Assembly (NCBI GenBank): GCA_023391815.1
Contig: JAEWAF010000136.1
Span: forward strand, 1 to 64,000
Length of the DNA stretch: 64,000 nt
Origin: Pseudomonadota bacterium
GTDB taxonomy: Bacteria; Pseudomonadota; Gammaproteobacteria; Steroidobacterales; Steroidobacteraceae
Direction: 5' to 3'
The notes below the pieces were generated by a model. That model saw only the letters and a list, made by a program, of their open reading frames with translations, was not told where the DNA came from and did not search any database. Made by a program: the position numbers and the translations under genes. Positions 46,327 to 55,456 of the stretch are shown piece after piece (within the stretch, counting starts at the first letter, position 1; each line of letters opens with the position of its first letter).

Positions 46327-46473
46327 TCGCGACGCCCGCCCGACGGAGGCGTTGGTCGGGGAGCATCAGGCGCGCAGGTTCGTAGTTGCTTGGGCCGACA
46401 ACTTAGGGAATATTGCTCCATACCGGCGAGTGCGATCGGTCACGTGCACACATCGTGGGTGGAGCTGCTCTTC

Positions 46474-47292
46474 ATGTATAGCGTTGAAGTCAATGGACGA
46501 ATGCTTTCGACGCGTTCCCCGACGTATGGAGTGGGCGAAGCTTTCTTCCGTGCGCACGACGACCAGGTCACAGCCTTCGAACGACGTTACGCGTTCCACA
46601 GCATCGGTGCCGTCGTCGACGGGGAGTTCGACTACGCCGCGCGAAGCGGTCGTTTGACCGTGAGGAAAGGCTCCGTCATCTTCGGAACTGGAGCGGAGGA
46701 TTTCACGGTATGGAAGTACGGACCGAAACGCGTCCACCGATCCGTGGTCGCGGTGGACTCGCGTCTGGTTGAGGAAGTTGCCGCTGACTGTGGCCAGCAG
46801 CACCAACGTTTCGCCGCCGAAGTCTTGCCGCCGAGCTGCGCGACGCTACCCATTTACGGCCTCATTCGTCGGATCGCCGCGAACCGGACGGACCAGACGG
46901 AGGCGGTGATCCAGGTGTTGGCTGCGGGATTCGGAGCCGAGCCGAATCGGCAGAGCGTGCCGATGAGCCAGCTCACTAAGCGCCGCGTGCTCCAGGTCGC
47001 TCGCGATCTGGAGCAGCGCTATGCCGAAACCACGACCCTGGACGATATGGCGCAGCGGGCGAACCTCAGCCGCTATCATTTCATCCGCGTGTTTCAAGAC
47101 CTCACCGGGGAAACTCCCCGGCAACGTCTCATCGGCATACGGTTGCGTGCTGCTGCGGATCGGCTCATCGGAACGCGGCAGCCGGTCACTGAGCTCGCGC
47201 TCGAAGTCGGCTTCAACGATATCTCGCATTTCAACAATGCTTTCCGCCAGGTCTTCGGGATGAGTCCCGGCGCCTGGCGTCGAACCGGTTAG
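46474..47292 (+). CDS. AraC-family transcriptional regulator
   Basis: The 272-residue protein has an N-terminal cupin-like sensor region (residues 10-110, AFFRAHDDQVTAFERRYAFHSIGAVVDGEFDYAAR) and a C-terminal AraC domain with two helix-turn-helix units (TTLDDMAQRANLSRYHFIRVFQDLTGETPRQRLIGIRLRAAADRL and PVTELALEVGFNDISHFNNAFRQVFGMSPGAWRR). The ATG at 46474 is chosen over an upstream frame start because the sensor domain begins there and GGTGGAG precedes it. It follows the flavin oxidoreductase on the same strand and may regulate it. Its ligand is unknown. Confidence 0.88.
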   Translation: MYSVEVNGRMLSTRSPTYGVGEAFFRAHDDQVTAFERRYAFHSIGAVVDGEFDYAARSGRLTVRKGSVIFGTGAEDFTVWKYGPKRVHRSVVAVDSRLVEEVAADCGQQHQRFAAEVLPPSCATLPIYGLIRRIAANRTDQTEAVIQVLAAGFGAEPNRQSVPMSQLTKRRVLQVARDLEQRYAETTTLDDMAQRANLSRYHFIRVFQDLTGETPRQRLIGIRLRAAADRLIGTRQPVTELALEVGFNDISHFNNAFRQVFGMSPGAWRRTG

Positions 47293-47317
47293 ATACGAGG
47301 GAGCGCGCCCGTTTCGC

Positions 47318-48073
47318 TCAATGCTTTTCGTGCGCCAGGCACAGAACATCGCGATACGCGCACAGCGCGTCGACCAGTGGCCTTTCCTCCGTCAGGATCT
47401 TGTTCGTTTCGGTCTCGCCGATGAGCTGGATCATATAACTCTGCTCGGGAATGCCGTGCTGATCGATGAACGGATTGCGCAGGCTGGCGAACACCTGCAG
47501 ATCCGGCTTGGCGCCGATTTCCTCGTTGGTGACGAACGGAGCATAGAACATCAGGTGCGGCATGAGCATGGTGCGTATGTTCATCTCTGGAGGCGCGGCC
47601 GCGCGCATGACGGGGCCGACCATATAAGACACGCCGAACTTTTCCGGTGTCTTGTAGGTGTGGTCGCGATAACGCTTGGAGATCTCAGCCTTCAAAGCTG
47701 CCGGGCCCATGCCCTGCGCGCGCAGCGCGGCCGCGTCCATGATGACTTTCAAGTACGTCTTGGTGCCCGCGGCGTCGTAACACACGGGCCAGTAGATATC
47801 GTTGCGAAAGTCGGAATACTCCCAGGCCGTTCGCTGGACGATACAACTCAGGCTGCTGGCTCCACGCTTGGAAAGATAGTATCCCTTGCTCGGATCGAGC
47901 AGATAAACACTCGCCTGCGCGCGTATCTGACTGGGAGCGGCGCTCAGTGCAAACTGAGTTTCCAGCTGGGCCGGCATCCGCTCGAGGGTCGTATCGTTCG
48001 CCTCGCCGCGAGCTAGGGCTGACATACTCGCAAGGCCGATGGCGAATAGCGCCGGGAGCCACTTGTTCTTCAT
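47318..48073 (-). CDS. Exported protein of unknown function
   Basis: The 251-residue protein starts with a Sec signal peptide (MKNKWLPALFAIGLASMSALARGEA, cleavage likely after ALARG or nearby). The mature part contains YLLDPSKGYYLSKRGASSLSCIVQRTAWEYSDFRNDIYWPVCYDAAGTKTYLKV, two cysteines that could pair, and later FGVSYMVGPVMRAAAPP and MLMPHLMFYAPFVTNEEIG. I do not know a characterised family. The DPSKGYYLSKRG...RTAWEY pattern suggests a conserved fold. It is convergent with the AraC gene and stands alone. Confidence 0.65.
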   Translation of the reverse strand: MKNKWLPALFAIGLASMSALARGEANDTTLERMPAQLETQFALSAAPSQIRAQASVYLLDPSKGYYLSKRGASSLSCIVQRTAWEYSDFRNDIYWPVCYDAAGTKTYLKVIMDAAALRAQGMGPAALKAEISKRYRDHTYKTPEKFGVSYMVGPVMRAAAPPEMNIRTMLMPHLMFYAPFVTNEEIGAKPDLQVFASLRNPFIDQHGIPEQSYMIQLIGETETNKILTEERPLVDALCAYRDVLCLAHEKH

Positions 48074-48275
48074 CGCGTCGTCTCCATGGGGTGGTTGCAA
48101 TCGACCGGCAGCTTAGGGCCGTGGACAGCGCGACGGGAGTGACAACTGTGTCGGGATTTCGGCGAGCTTGCACCTCGTGCGGATGTGCGGCGAGGGACCG
48201 CTTCGCAGCGCCGCGATGGCCTCGCTTCGGGACGACAGGCGTCGGGCCTGCCGTATTTCCAGTAGCCGCATTCCT

Positions 48276-49172
48276 TCAAGAGACGACGCGCAGCGAGGAT
48301 GCCTCCGCGCGAAGCCAATCGGCCACGGCGCTCACCTGCCGATCGGGCTGACGGTCCGCCCTCATCACTAGATGATAGGTATGGCCTTCGAGCGTCGGGC
48401 CGAACGGCTGGACCAGGCGACCCGCGGCGATCTCTCGCTCCACCAGTGGCAGACTCAGCAACGCGATTCCTTGTGCCGCGACGGTCGCTTGTATGGCGTG
48501 ACCTTCGTCGGAGAAGCGTAGCTGCGCGGCCGAAGCCATCGACGGCAGCTTCGCTTCGGCGAACCAGCGTTCCCAGGTAGGGTTGAGAGCGTGTGCTTTC
48601 TTCCACTGGAAGTGGATCAACGTAACGCGGTGGAGATCCGGCGGCGCGGTGATACCGAGGCTCGGATGGACCACGGGCGCGAAGCGGTCGGCAAACATTA
48701 CTTCGGAAGAAACATTTGCGTACGGCCCGCTGCCGTAGCGAATCGCGATATCGACACGATCGTCGAGCAGATCCACGACTTCATCGGACGCGTGCAAATG
48801 CAGATCGATATCGGGATGCAGCCCATGGAAGCGATGCATGCGGGGTACCAGCCAGTGCGCGGTGAACGCGTTGGTCGCGGAAATCGTCACCTTCGTCCGG
48901 GCCGTCGCTCGCACCAATCCATCGAGGGTTTTCTCGAATGCGTCGAAGCCGTCGCGCAACACCGGAAACAGCCGGGCGCCGGCCTCGGTGAGCACCACTT
49001 TTCTGGTGTCGCGCTTGAATAACGTCAGACCCGTGAATTCCTCGAGCGAGCGAATCTGGTGACTGATGGCGGTGGGCGTGACCGCGAGCTCGCTGGCGGC
49101 TCGTTTGAAACTACTGTGCCTGGCGGCAGCTTCGAACGCGCGGAGCGCGGATAGAGGAGGGAGTCGTCGCAT
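48276..49172 (-). CDS. LysR-family transcriptional regulator (GcvA-like)
   Basis: The 298-residue protein has the LysR helix-turn-helix MRRLPPLSALRAFEAAARHSSFKRAASELAVTPTAISHQIRSLEEFTGLTLFKRDTRKVVLTEAG and a periplasmic-binding-protein-like effector domain (VTISATNAFTAHWLVPRMHRFHGLHPDIDLHLH). The N-terminus is of the GcvA type. The ATG at 49172 is where the family starts; a frame reaching 49292 would overlap the divergent Rid gene. A palindrome GGTGA-N7-TCACC lies 8 bp upstream. By position it regulates the Rid-OYE pair. Confidence 0.9.
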   Translation of the reverse strand: MRRLPPLSALRAFEAAARHSSFKRAASELAVTPTAISHQIRSLEEFTGLTLFKRDTRKVVLTEAGARLFPVLRDGFDAFEKTLDGLVRATARTKVTISATNAFTAHWLVPRMHRFHGLHPDIDLHLHASDEVVDLLDDRVDIAIRYGSGPYANVSSEVMFADRFAPVVHPSLGITAPPDLHRVTLIHFQWKKAHALNPTWERWFAEAKLPSMASAAQLRFSDEGHAIQATVAAQGIALLSLPLVEREIAAGRLVQPFGPTLEGHTYHLVMRADRQPDRQVSAVADWLRAEASSLRVVS

Positions 49173-49180
49173 GTCTCTTG

Positions 49181-49197
49181 GGTGAGTTGAATTCACC
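49181..49197. promoter_or_regulatory. LysR-type operator candidate
   Basis: GGTGA-GTTGAAT-TCACC is a perfect 5-bp dyad directly ahead of the LysR start codon in the 118-bp spacer shared with the Rid gene. Position and dyad fit the autoregulatory site of a LysR regulator. Confidence 0.4.
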
Positions 49198-49290
49198 TTA
49201 TGCCTGAGAAATAACCGTTTGTCGATTCGGTCGCGGGCCCGCATCGTACGCCTCGCTGGCGCTGTGCCAGCTCCGTGGAGGAACCGAGTC

Positions 49291-49683
49291 ATGTTGAAAC
49301 GTGTCGTTACTCAACCCGATCACTACGCGCCCTTTCTGCTCTCGCAGGGGATCAGGTACGGCAATCTGCTGTTCATTTCCGGCCAGGCGGGCGCCGGCGA
49401 GGATGGCAGGATCGTGGCGGGAGGCTTCCGTGCGCAAGGCGAGCAGGCCTTCGCGAATCTGCGCCGCGCGTTGGAGGCGGGCGGGTCGAGCTTGCGAGAC
49501 GTCATCAAGGTGACCATCTTCGTGACCGACATGAGCAACTTCCAGCAAGTCGTCGAGCTTCGACGCAAGTTCTTTTCCGAACCCTATCCCGCGGACACCA
49601 TCGCCGAGGTCAAAGCCCTTTACGACCCCGCCGCGCTGATTGAAATCGAAGCCATCGCGGCCGTGTCATCGTCACAAGGGTGA
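49291..49683 (+). CDS. Rid-family protein
   Basis: The 130-residue protein has the Rid fold signatures GNLLFISGQAGAGEDGRIV, ANLRRALEAGGSSLRDVIKVTIFVTDM and AALIEIEAIAAV. As in the other Rid protein of this window, the RidA-subfamily arginine before the final strand is not apparent (EVKALYDPAALIEIEA), so enamine deamination as in E. coli RidA cannot be assumed. GGAGG at 49277-49281 sets the ATG at 49291. It is divergent from a LysR gene and 7 bp upstream of an OYE gene, repeating the Rid-OYE pairing of the aryl-CoA cluster. Confidence 0.85.
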   Translation: MLKRVVTQPDHYAPFLLSQGIRYGNLLFISGQAGAGEDGRIVAGGFRAQGEQAFANLRRALEAGGSSLRDVIKVTIFVTDMSNFQQVVELRRKFFSEPYPADTIAEVKALYDPAALIEIEAIAAVSSSQG

Positions 49684-49690
49684 TCGGCAC

Positions 49691-50833
49691 ATGGATACAC
49701 CACTGAACCTGCTGTTCGCCCGGATCGGCATCGGCGGAGTTTCGCTGCGGAATCGACTGGCAGTGGCGCCAATGACTCGCGTGAGCGCGACGGCCGACGG
49801 TCATGCCACGCGACGGATGGCGCAATACTATGCCAGCTTCGCGGAAGGTGGCTTCGGTCTGGTGATCACCGAGGGTATCTATACCGACCGGGCTTACTCA
49901 CAAGGTTACTTGTTCCAGCCGGGTTTGACAGACGCCTCCCAGCGGGAGGCGTGGCGGCCCGTGGTGGCGGGGGTGCACGAAAACGGCGCTCGCATCTTTG
50001 CTCAGCTCATGCATGCCGGCGCGCTTTCGCAAGGAAATGTCCATCGCAGCGAGACCCGGGGTCCGTCGGCAGTGCGCCCGAAGGGACAGCAGATGTCTTT
50101 CTATCGAGGCAGCGGCCAATATCGGCTGCCGAACGCGATGTCCCAAGTGGAGATCGCGGAGGCAGTGAACGGTTTCGCAAACGCGGCCGTGCTGGCGCGA
50201 GAGGCGGGATTCGATGGCGTCGAGCTGCATGGTGCGAATGGATATCTACTCGACCAGTTCCTCACCGAAGGCGTCAATCTGCGCGATGACAGCTACGGAG
50301 GCACGGTCGAGCGCAGAGTTCGATTGCTCGTGGAGACGGTGCAAGCGGTGCGTCGCGCGGTCGGCGCCGATTTCATCGTCGGAGTGCGTATCTCACAGGG
50401 CAAGGTCAACGACTTTACGCATAAGTGGCGCGGCGGCGAGCGCGACGCTGCCGTTATCTTCGGCACACTGCGTGGGATGCCTATCGATTACGTGCATACG
50501 ACCGAGTTCGAGGCGTGGTGCCCGGCCTTCGGCGAGGGACCGACGCTGACGGCGCTCGCCAAGCGACACCTCGCGATTCCAGTGATGGCCAACGGTTCGT
50601 TGCAAGACCCCAAACAAGCCAGCGGACTGCTCGCGCGTGGCGAGGCGGATCTCGTCTCGCTTGGCCGCGGAGCGCTCACGCATGCCGACTGGCCGCGACG
50701 GGTTGCAAGAGGGGCGCCCATCGAGGCGTTCGATCCGAAACTGCTGGCACCGATCGCCGACCTGGAGCATGCCGATCGGCATCAATGGAAATCGCGAGAA
50801 GGCACTCTGAGCACACCCAGCCATCGAGTGTGA
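49691..50833 (+). CDS. Old Yellow Enzyme-like NADH:flavin oxidoreductase
   Basis: The 380-residue protein is a single-domain FMN barrel: LLFARIGIGGVSLRNRLAVAPMTRVSA, RIFAQLMHAGALSQGN, GVELHGANGYLLDQFLTEGVNLRDDSYGG and the phosphate-binding PVMANGSLQDPKQASGLLARGEADLVSLGRGAL. Substrates are usually activated alkenes. It forms a two-gene unit with the Rid gene 7 bp upstream. Its 3' end overlaps the convergent dnaE2 gene by 52 bp. It is shorter than the OYE at 8182-9642 and from a different branch. Confidence 0.87.
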   Translation: MDTPLNLLFARIGIGGVSLRNRLAVAPMTRVSATADGHATRRMAQYYASFAEGGFGLVITEGIYTDRAYSQGYLFQPGLTDASQREAWRPVVAGVHENGARIFAQLMHAGALSQGNVHRSETRGPSAVRPKGQQMSFYRGSGQYRLPNAMSQVEIAEAVNGFANAAVLAREAGFDGVELHGANGYLLDQFLTEGVNLRDDSYGGTVERRVRLLVETVQAVRRAVGADFIVGVRISQGKVNDFTHKWRGGERDAAVIFGTLRGMPIDYVHTTEFEAWCPAFGEGPTLTALAKRHLAIPVMANGSLQDPKQASGLLARGEADLVSLGRGALTHADWPRRVARGAPIEAFDPKLLAPIADLEHADRHQWKSREGTLSTPSHRV

Positions 50834-53800
50834 TCGAACAAGGCGAGCGCGATCAGGTGCTTCACGCCGCTTTCGTGCTGAAATTTCCCGCGCACTTCCA
50901 GTAGCGAGCTGCCAAGGAACGCCGCTCGGTATTGTTGGGCCACCTGGTTCCACACGATGACTTGCACGATGCCGGTCTCGTCCTCGACGGTCATGAATGT
51001 CGTGTGCTTTGCCGTTCCGGGGCTTTGTCGTAGCGTGACCAGGCCGACGAAACGGACTTCCGCGCCGTGCTCCGATTGGAGCACCTGCTGCGCCGATTGG
51101 ATGCCTCGACGGATCAATCGGTCACGCAGCAGGGCGACGGGATGGCGTCGCAGCGACAGCCCCGTGCTGCGAAAATCGGCGAGGATGTTTTGACCCTCGC
51201 TGGGTGCTCGTAGCATCGGGGTGGCTTCATGCGGGGCGGCTTGCGCCAATAGCGCAACCTCCGTTTCCACACCGGCGAGCGTCCATGCCGCGTGATGGCG
51301 ATTGCCCGCGAGCGAGCAGAGCGCATTCGCACCCGCTAACAATTCCAGGTCGCGACGGGACAATTGGCTGCGATCGACGAGATCGGCAGTGTCGGTGAAT
51401 GGGCCGCAGTCGCGAGCGCGAAGGAGCTGCAGCGCTGCGGCTTCACTCAATCCTTTGACGAGGCGAAGCCCCAGGCGCAAGGCAGGTGCTGCTCCGACTG
51501 CATCGACTTCGAGCGTGCAATCCCACTCGCTGCGCGTCACATCGATCGCACGTACTTCGACACCGTGTTCGCGGGCGTCACGAACGATCTGCGCAGGGCT
51601 GTAGAAACCCATCGGTTGGCTGTTGATCAGGCCTCCGGCAAAGGCGGCGGGAGAATGGCATTTCAACCAGCCGCTCACATAAGCGAGCGAGGCGAAGCTC
51701 GCGGCGTGGCTTTCAGGAAAACCGTAGGCCGAAAAGCCCTGCAGTTGTCGCCACAGCTGATCGGCGAACTGTTCGCTGTAGCCGCGCTCTCGCAATCCTT
51801 GAAGCAACTTCTCATGGAAACTATCAAGATTGCCATGACGCCGCCAGGCCGCCATCGCCCTTCGCAGGGCATCCGCTTCGCCGAGCGTGAAACCGGCTGC
51901 CACGACCGCGAGCTCCATCGCTTGTTCTTGCCAGATCGGAATGCCCAGCGTCCTTTGCAAGACTCTGCGCACGGCCTCGCTGGGATACGTGATCGGCTCC
52001 AGGCCCATGCGTCGACGCAAGAACGGATGCACCATGTCGCCGACGATGGGGCCGGGTCGCACCAGGCCGACCTCGATGACCAGATCGTAAAACTCGCGCG
52101 GCTTGAGCCGGGGGAGCATCGACATCTGCGCGCGCGACTCGATTTGAAACACGCCCACCGTGTCGGCGCGGCAGAACATTTCGTATGTCTTCGGGTCCTC
52201 GGTCGGAATCGTCGCCATCGTGAGCGACCCGCCGGTGGCGCGATTGTGCAACTCCAGGGACTTGCGAATCGCGCTGAGCATGCCCAAGGCGAGCACGTCG
52301 ACCTTCAACAGCCCGAGCGATTCCAGATCGTCCTTGTCCCATTGGATGACGGTGCGGTCCTGCATGCTGGCGTTCTCGATGGGCACGAGCTCATCGAGGC
52401 GATCGGCGGCGATCACGAAGCCGCCGACATGCTGAGAGAGATGACGCGGGAAGCCCACGATCTCAGCCACCAGTTGCATCAATCTCTCGACCAGCGGATT
52501 GCTGGCGTCGAAGCCGACCTCGGCCAGCCAGTTGGGCAACTCCTGCGGATCCTCGGTTTCACGCCGGGCGAGCGCGCCGATCAAACGTTCGATCTGGAGC
52601 AGGTCGAAGCCGAGCGCCTTACCCACGTCGCGCAGCGCGCTTTTCAATCGATACGTGATGACGGTGGCGGCAATCCCGGCTCGGTGACGACCGTAGCGCT
52701 CGTACAAATACTGCATGACTTGCTCGCGCCGCTCGTGCTCGAAATCCACATCGATGTCGGGTGGCTCGTGTCTTTCCTTGGAAATGAATCGCTCGAACAG
52801 CACCGACTGTCGCGCTGGATCGACGATGGTGATGCCGAGGCAATAGCAAACGACGGAGTTCGCCGCGGAGCCGCGTCCCTGACAGAGAATGCCGCGAGTC
52901 TTCGCGAATCTCACCAGATCGTGGACGGTCAGGAAGAAATGCTCGTAGCGCAACTCGGCGATCAGCGACAGCTCGTGTTCCAGCAGCGTTTGAACATGCT
53001 CCGGAATCTTGTCCGGCCAGCGTTCTCGCGCACCCTCGTAAGACAAGCTACGCAGCCAGCTCGCAGCTGTGTGCCCCTCCGGCACCAGCTCGGCCGGAAA
53101 CTGATATTTGATTTCATCCAGCGAGAACCTGCATTGCTCGGCGATGCGCACGCTTTCCGCCAACCACTCGGCGGGATAGCGCGTGGCCAGGACCTTGATC
53201 GCATGGAGATGGCGATCGCGATTGGGCTCCAGCGCATATCCACACTGCGACAATGGCGTACGCAGCCGAATGGCGGTCAAAACGTCATGCAGCGGCTTGC
53301 GCGTGCCGATATGCATCAGCACTCCGCCGCAGGCCGTGACCGGCAGATTCAATGTGTCCGACAAAGTCCGCGCGCGCAGGATGTGCTCGCGATCATGTCC
53401 GTCGTGATGCAACTCAACGCCGATCCAAAGGCGGCCCGCGAAGCGATCTCCGAGCCACTGTCCGTCGGCCTCCTCGTTGCGAGCATCGGGCAGCCAGATC
53501 AAACAACACTCATCGAGAGCGCCGGCGAGCCAGGCACGCTCGAGCGTATAGCTGCCTTTGACAGCGGCTCGCCGAGCCCGCGTGATCAACTTGCACAGTT
53601 GGCCATAGCCGTGACGAGTGCGTGCAAGCGCGATCACGGTGAGCCCGTCGGTGCAGGTAAGGGTCGCGCCAACGATCAGCGGAAGGTGGACTTTTTTCGC
53701 GGCATCATGGGCGCGCACGGCGCCGGCGACACTGCATTCATCCGTGATGGCAATCGCGCGATAGCCGAGTTGGGCCGCTTGCTCGACCAGCTCCTCGGGG

Positions 53801-53856
53801 AATGACGCACCTCTCAAGAATGAGAAGTTGCTCAATGCGTGCAACTCGGCGTACAT
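50782..53856 (-). CDS. dnaE2: Error-prone DNA polymerase III alpha subunit DnaE2 (ImuC)
   Basis: The 1024-residue protein has an N-terminal PHP domain (MYAELHALSNFSFLRGASFPEELVEQA, AIAITDECSVAGAVRAH), the C-family polymerase core with the catalytic-aspartate motif PPDIDVDFEHERREQVMQYLYERYG, fingers (FCRADTVGVFQIESRAQMSMLPRL), and a C-terminal OB-fold (VRFVGLVTLRQSPGTAKHTTFMTVEDETG). It extends primers across lesions together with ImuA and ImuB and has no associated proofreading. The gene is last in the operon, 3 bp after imuB, and overlaps the convergent OYE gene by 52 bp. SOS control is expected from the LexA box at 56380. Confidence 0.95.
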   Translation of the reverse strand: MYAELHALSNFSFLRGASFPEELVEQAAQLGYRAIAITDECSVAGAVRAHDAAKKVHLPLIVGATLTCTDGLTVIALARTRHGYGQLCKLITRARRAAVKGSYTLERAWLAGALDECCLIWLPDARNEEADGQWLGDRFAGRLWIGVELHHDGHDREHILRARTLSDTLNLPVTACGGVLMHIGTRKPLHDVLTAIRLRTPLSQCGYALEPNRDRHLHAIKVLATRYPAEWLAESVRIAEQCRFSLDEIKYQFPAELVPEGHTAASWLRSLSYEGARERWPDKIPEHVQTLLEHELSLIAELRYEHFFLTVHDLVRFAKTRGILCQGRGSAANSVVCYCLGITIVDPARQSVLFERFISKERHEPPDIDVDFEHERREQVMQYLYERYGRHRAGIAATVITYRLKSALRDVGKALGFDLLQIERLIGALARRETEDPQELPNWLAEVGFDASNPLVERLMQLVAEIVGFPRHLSQHVGGFVIAADRLDELVPIENASMQDRTVIQWDKDDLESLGLLKVDVLALGMLSAIRKSLELHNRATGGSLTMATIPTEDPKTYEMFCRADTVGVFQIESRAQMSMLPRLKPREFYDLVIEVGLVRPGPIVGDMVHPFLRRRMGLEPITYPSEAVRRVLQRTLGIPIWQEQAMELAVVAAGFTLGEADALRRAMAAWRRHGNLDSFHEKLLQGLRERGYSEQFADQLWRQLQGFSAYGFPESHAASFASLAYVSGWLKCHSPAAFAGGLINSQPMGFYSPAQIVRDAREHGVEVRAIDVTRSEWDCTLEVDAVGAAPALRLGLRLVKGLSEAAALQLLRARDCGPFTDTADLVDRSQLSRRDLELLAGANALCSLAGNRHHAAWTLAGVETEVALLAQAAPHEATPMLRAPSEGQNILADFRSTGLSLRRHPVALLRDRLIRRGIQSAQQVLQSEHGAEVRFVGLVTLRQSPGTAKHTTFMTVEDETGIVQVIVWNQVAQQYRAAFLGSSLLEVRGKFQHESGVKHLIALALFDHTRWLGVLRVPSRDFH

Positions 53857-53859
53857 CGC

Positions 53860-55452
53860 TCATCCAAACAGTCCGTGGACGAACCATTGATGGCGGGAGC
53901 TCAAGTCGCGGTAAATCCAGCATTCGGCGCCGTCCCGCGTGCGCGCGCGATAGTATGCTCGCCGAACACTTGCTCCATCCCAGGCTTCGGCCTCGATGGT
54001 CTCGGGGCTCGATTCGATCTGGAACTGACCTTCTCGATATTCACGCGTGGCCGGTCTTGGTTCGCGCAACAACCACAGCGGGCGCCGAGGTAACCGCGCT
54101 GGCGGCGAAACGGCTGTCGTTGCGTTGGAAGGCGTCGCTGAACATTGAGCGCGTTCCGGCACGTGGTGAGCCCGAATCGACACCGCGCGCACAGCATCCA
54201 CACCGAAGCGGCTCTGCAATTGCTCGAGAAGCCTTGCTTGCAGTTCGGAAGCGTGAGGCGCGTCGCTGCGTGTGGCCGGATCCATGGCAAGCGAATGATT
54301 GCGAGCCTGCGCGACGAGTAACCTCGGTGCATCGATCAGAACTTCACGCACGGGCGCACTCAATATGAGTCGATCGAGATGTTCGTGGAGCAGGCTGGCA
54401 AGATGCGCGGTGTCAGCGGTGGCTTGCTGCAGACGAATGGCCAGCCTGGTGGCGCCCTCACGATGTTTCAACGTGAGGATCAGCTCGTCGATGCTCCGCG
54501 CCGCACCGATGAGCGTTCGTTTCAACCGGGCGAGCGGCCGCTCCAGCATCCTTTCCAGCAGCGCGGTCGTTTCAATCTCGAAGTCGAGCAACACCCGATC
54601 GTGATAACTGGGTGGCGTCGACCAGCCCCGGTGCAGCCAGTTCGTGCGACCCATGGCCTGCTGCAACTCGCGAACGGGGCCGGCGCCGATGCGTCTCGCC
54701 AGGTCCTTGCGTGACAGGCGCATCAGGTCTCCAACGGTTGTGACGCCGAAGCGCGTGAGTTGCAGCTCCACGGGCAGCGGCCACTGCAAACTCGCGATAG
54801 GCAATGAGCTCAGTACGTCCGGGAGCTCTCGTGGCAGACACATGCGCGGCGCCGTCGAGGCTCGGGCCAGCCACTGCGCGCTTCGGGCAGTGGGGGCGAG
54901 GGCGAGTCGCAAGCCGCCGTTGAGTCCGGCGAGATCGACTTGTATGCGATCGAGAAGCGCGGCAGGTCCGCCGAATAACCGAAGGCTGCCACGCACTTCG
55001 AGTAGCACTTCGTTGGGAGCTTGCACGCTGACGGCGGACGTATATTTCAGACATTCGGTGGCGATCCGCTCCAGCAGGCTCGTCTCTGTGCAGGGATCGC
55101 GCGACACGAGTGTGAGCGATCCGCACAATGCAATCGCGGCGTTCATGCGATGACCGGGACGCACGCCGTACTTCCATGCAACGTCATTGCATGCGACCAC
55201 GTGTTTCAACCGATCCTCTTCGATCACTGCCCAGGCGGACGTGTCGAGAAACGCGCGCCGCTCAGGCGCCGCAGCCTGATAAGCCGCGGCAAGAGATAGA
55301 TCGGCGAAGTGCAAAGCCAGCCACGCCTGAGCGCGTCTTCGCGAGGGCGCAAGCGCAGGTGAAGCTGGCGACGGCGATTGCACCGGCTCAACTGCGGGCC
55401 TGAGCGCTCGCGTCGGTGCCTCGAACAGAGTGAGTTGGGCTACGGCGACCAT
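53860..55452 (-). CDS. imuB: Y-family polymerase-like protein ImuB
   Basis: The 530-residue protein has a Y-family fold: PTRALRPAVEP leader, then LALHFADLSLAAAYQ where an active polymerase would have a metal-binding aspartate motif, palm/thumb segments FGVTTVGDLMRLSRKDLARRIGAG, and the ImuB-typical C-terminus RRPLWLLREPRPA and WIYRDLSSRHQWFVHGLFG. The missing acidic motif fits ImuB as a catalytically inactive hub that binds ImuA, DnaE2 and the sliding clamp. It is 4 bp after imuA and 3 bp before dnaE2. The assignment is firm from both sequence and context. Confidence 0.93.
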   Translation of the reverse strand: MVAVAQLTLFEAPTRALRPAVEPVQSPSPASPALAPSRRRAQAWLALHFADLSLAAAYQAAAPERRAFLDTSAWAVIEEDRLKHVVACNDVAWKYGVRPGHRMNAAIALCGSLTLVSRDPCTETSLLERIATECLKYTSAVSVQAPNEVLLEVRGSLRLFGGPAALLDRIQVDLAGLNGGLRLALAPTARSAQWLARASTAPRMCLPRELPDVLSSLPIASLQWPLPVELQLTRFGVTTVGDLMRLSRKDLARRIGAGPVRELQQAMGRTNWLHRGWSTPPSYHDRVLLDFEIETTALLERMLERPLARLKRTLIGAARSIDELILTLKHREGATRLAIRLQQATADTAHLASLLHEHLDRLILSAPVREVLIDAPRLLVAQARNHSLAMDPATRSDAPHASELQARLLEQLQSRFGVDAVRAVSIRAHHVPERAQCSATPSNATTAVSPPARLPRRPLWLLREPRPATREYREGQFQIESSPETIEAEAWDGASVRRAYYRARTRDGAECWIYRDLSSRHQWFVHGLFG

Positions 55453-55456
55453 GAAG

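Noticed and set aside
51364..53805. 813-codon open frame antisense to dnaE2
   Set aside because: DnaE2 is certain on the other strand; the antisense product has no domain signature and reflects the codon bias of the real gene.
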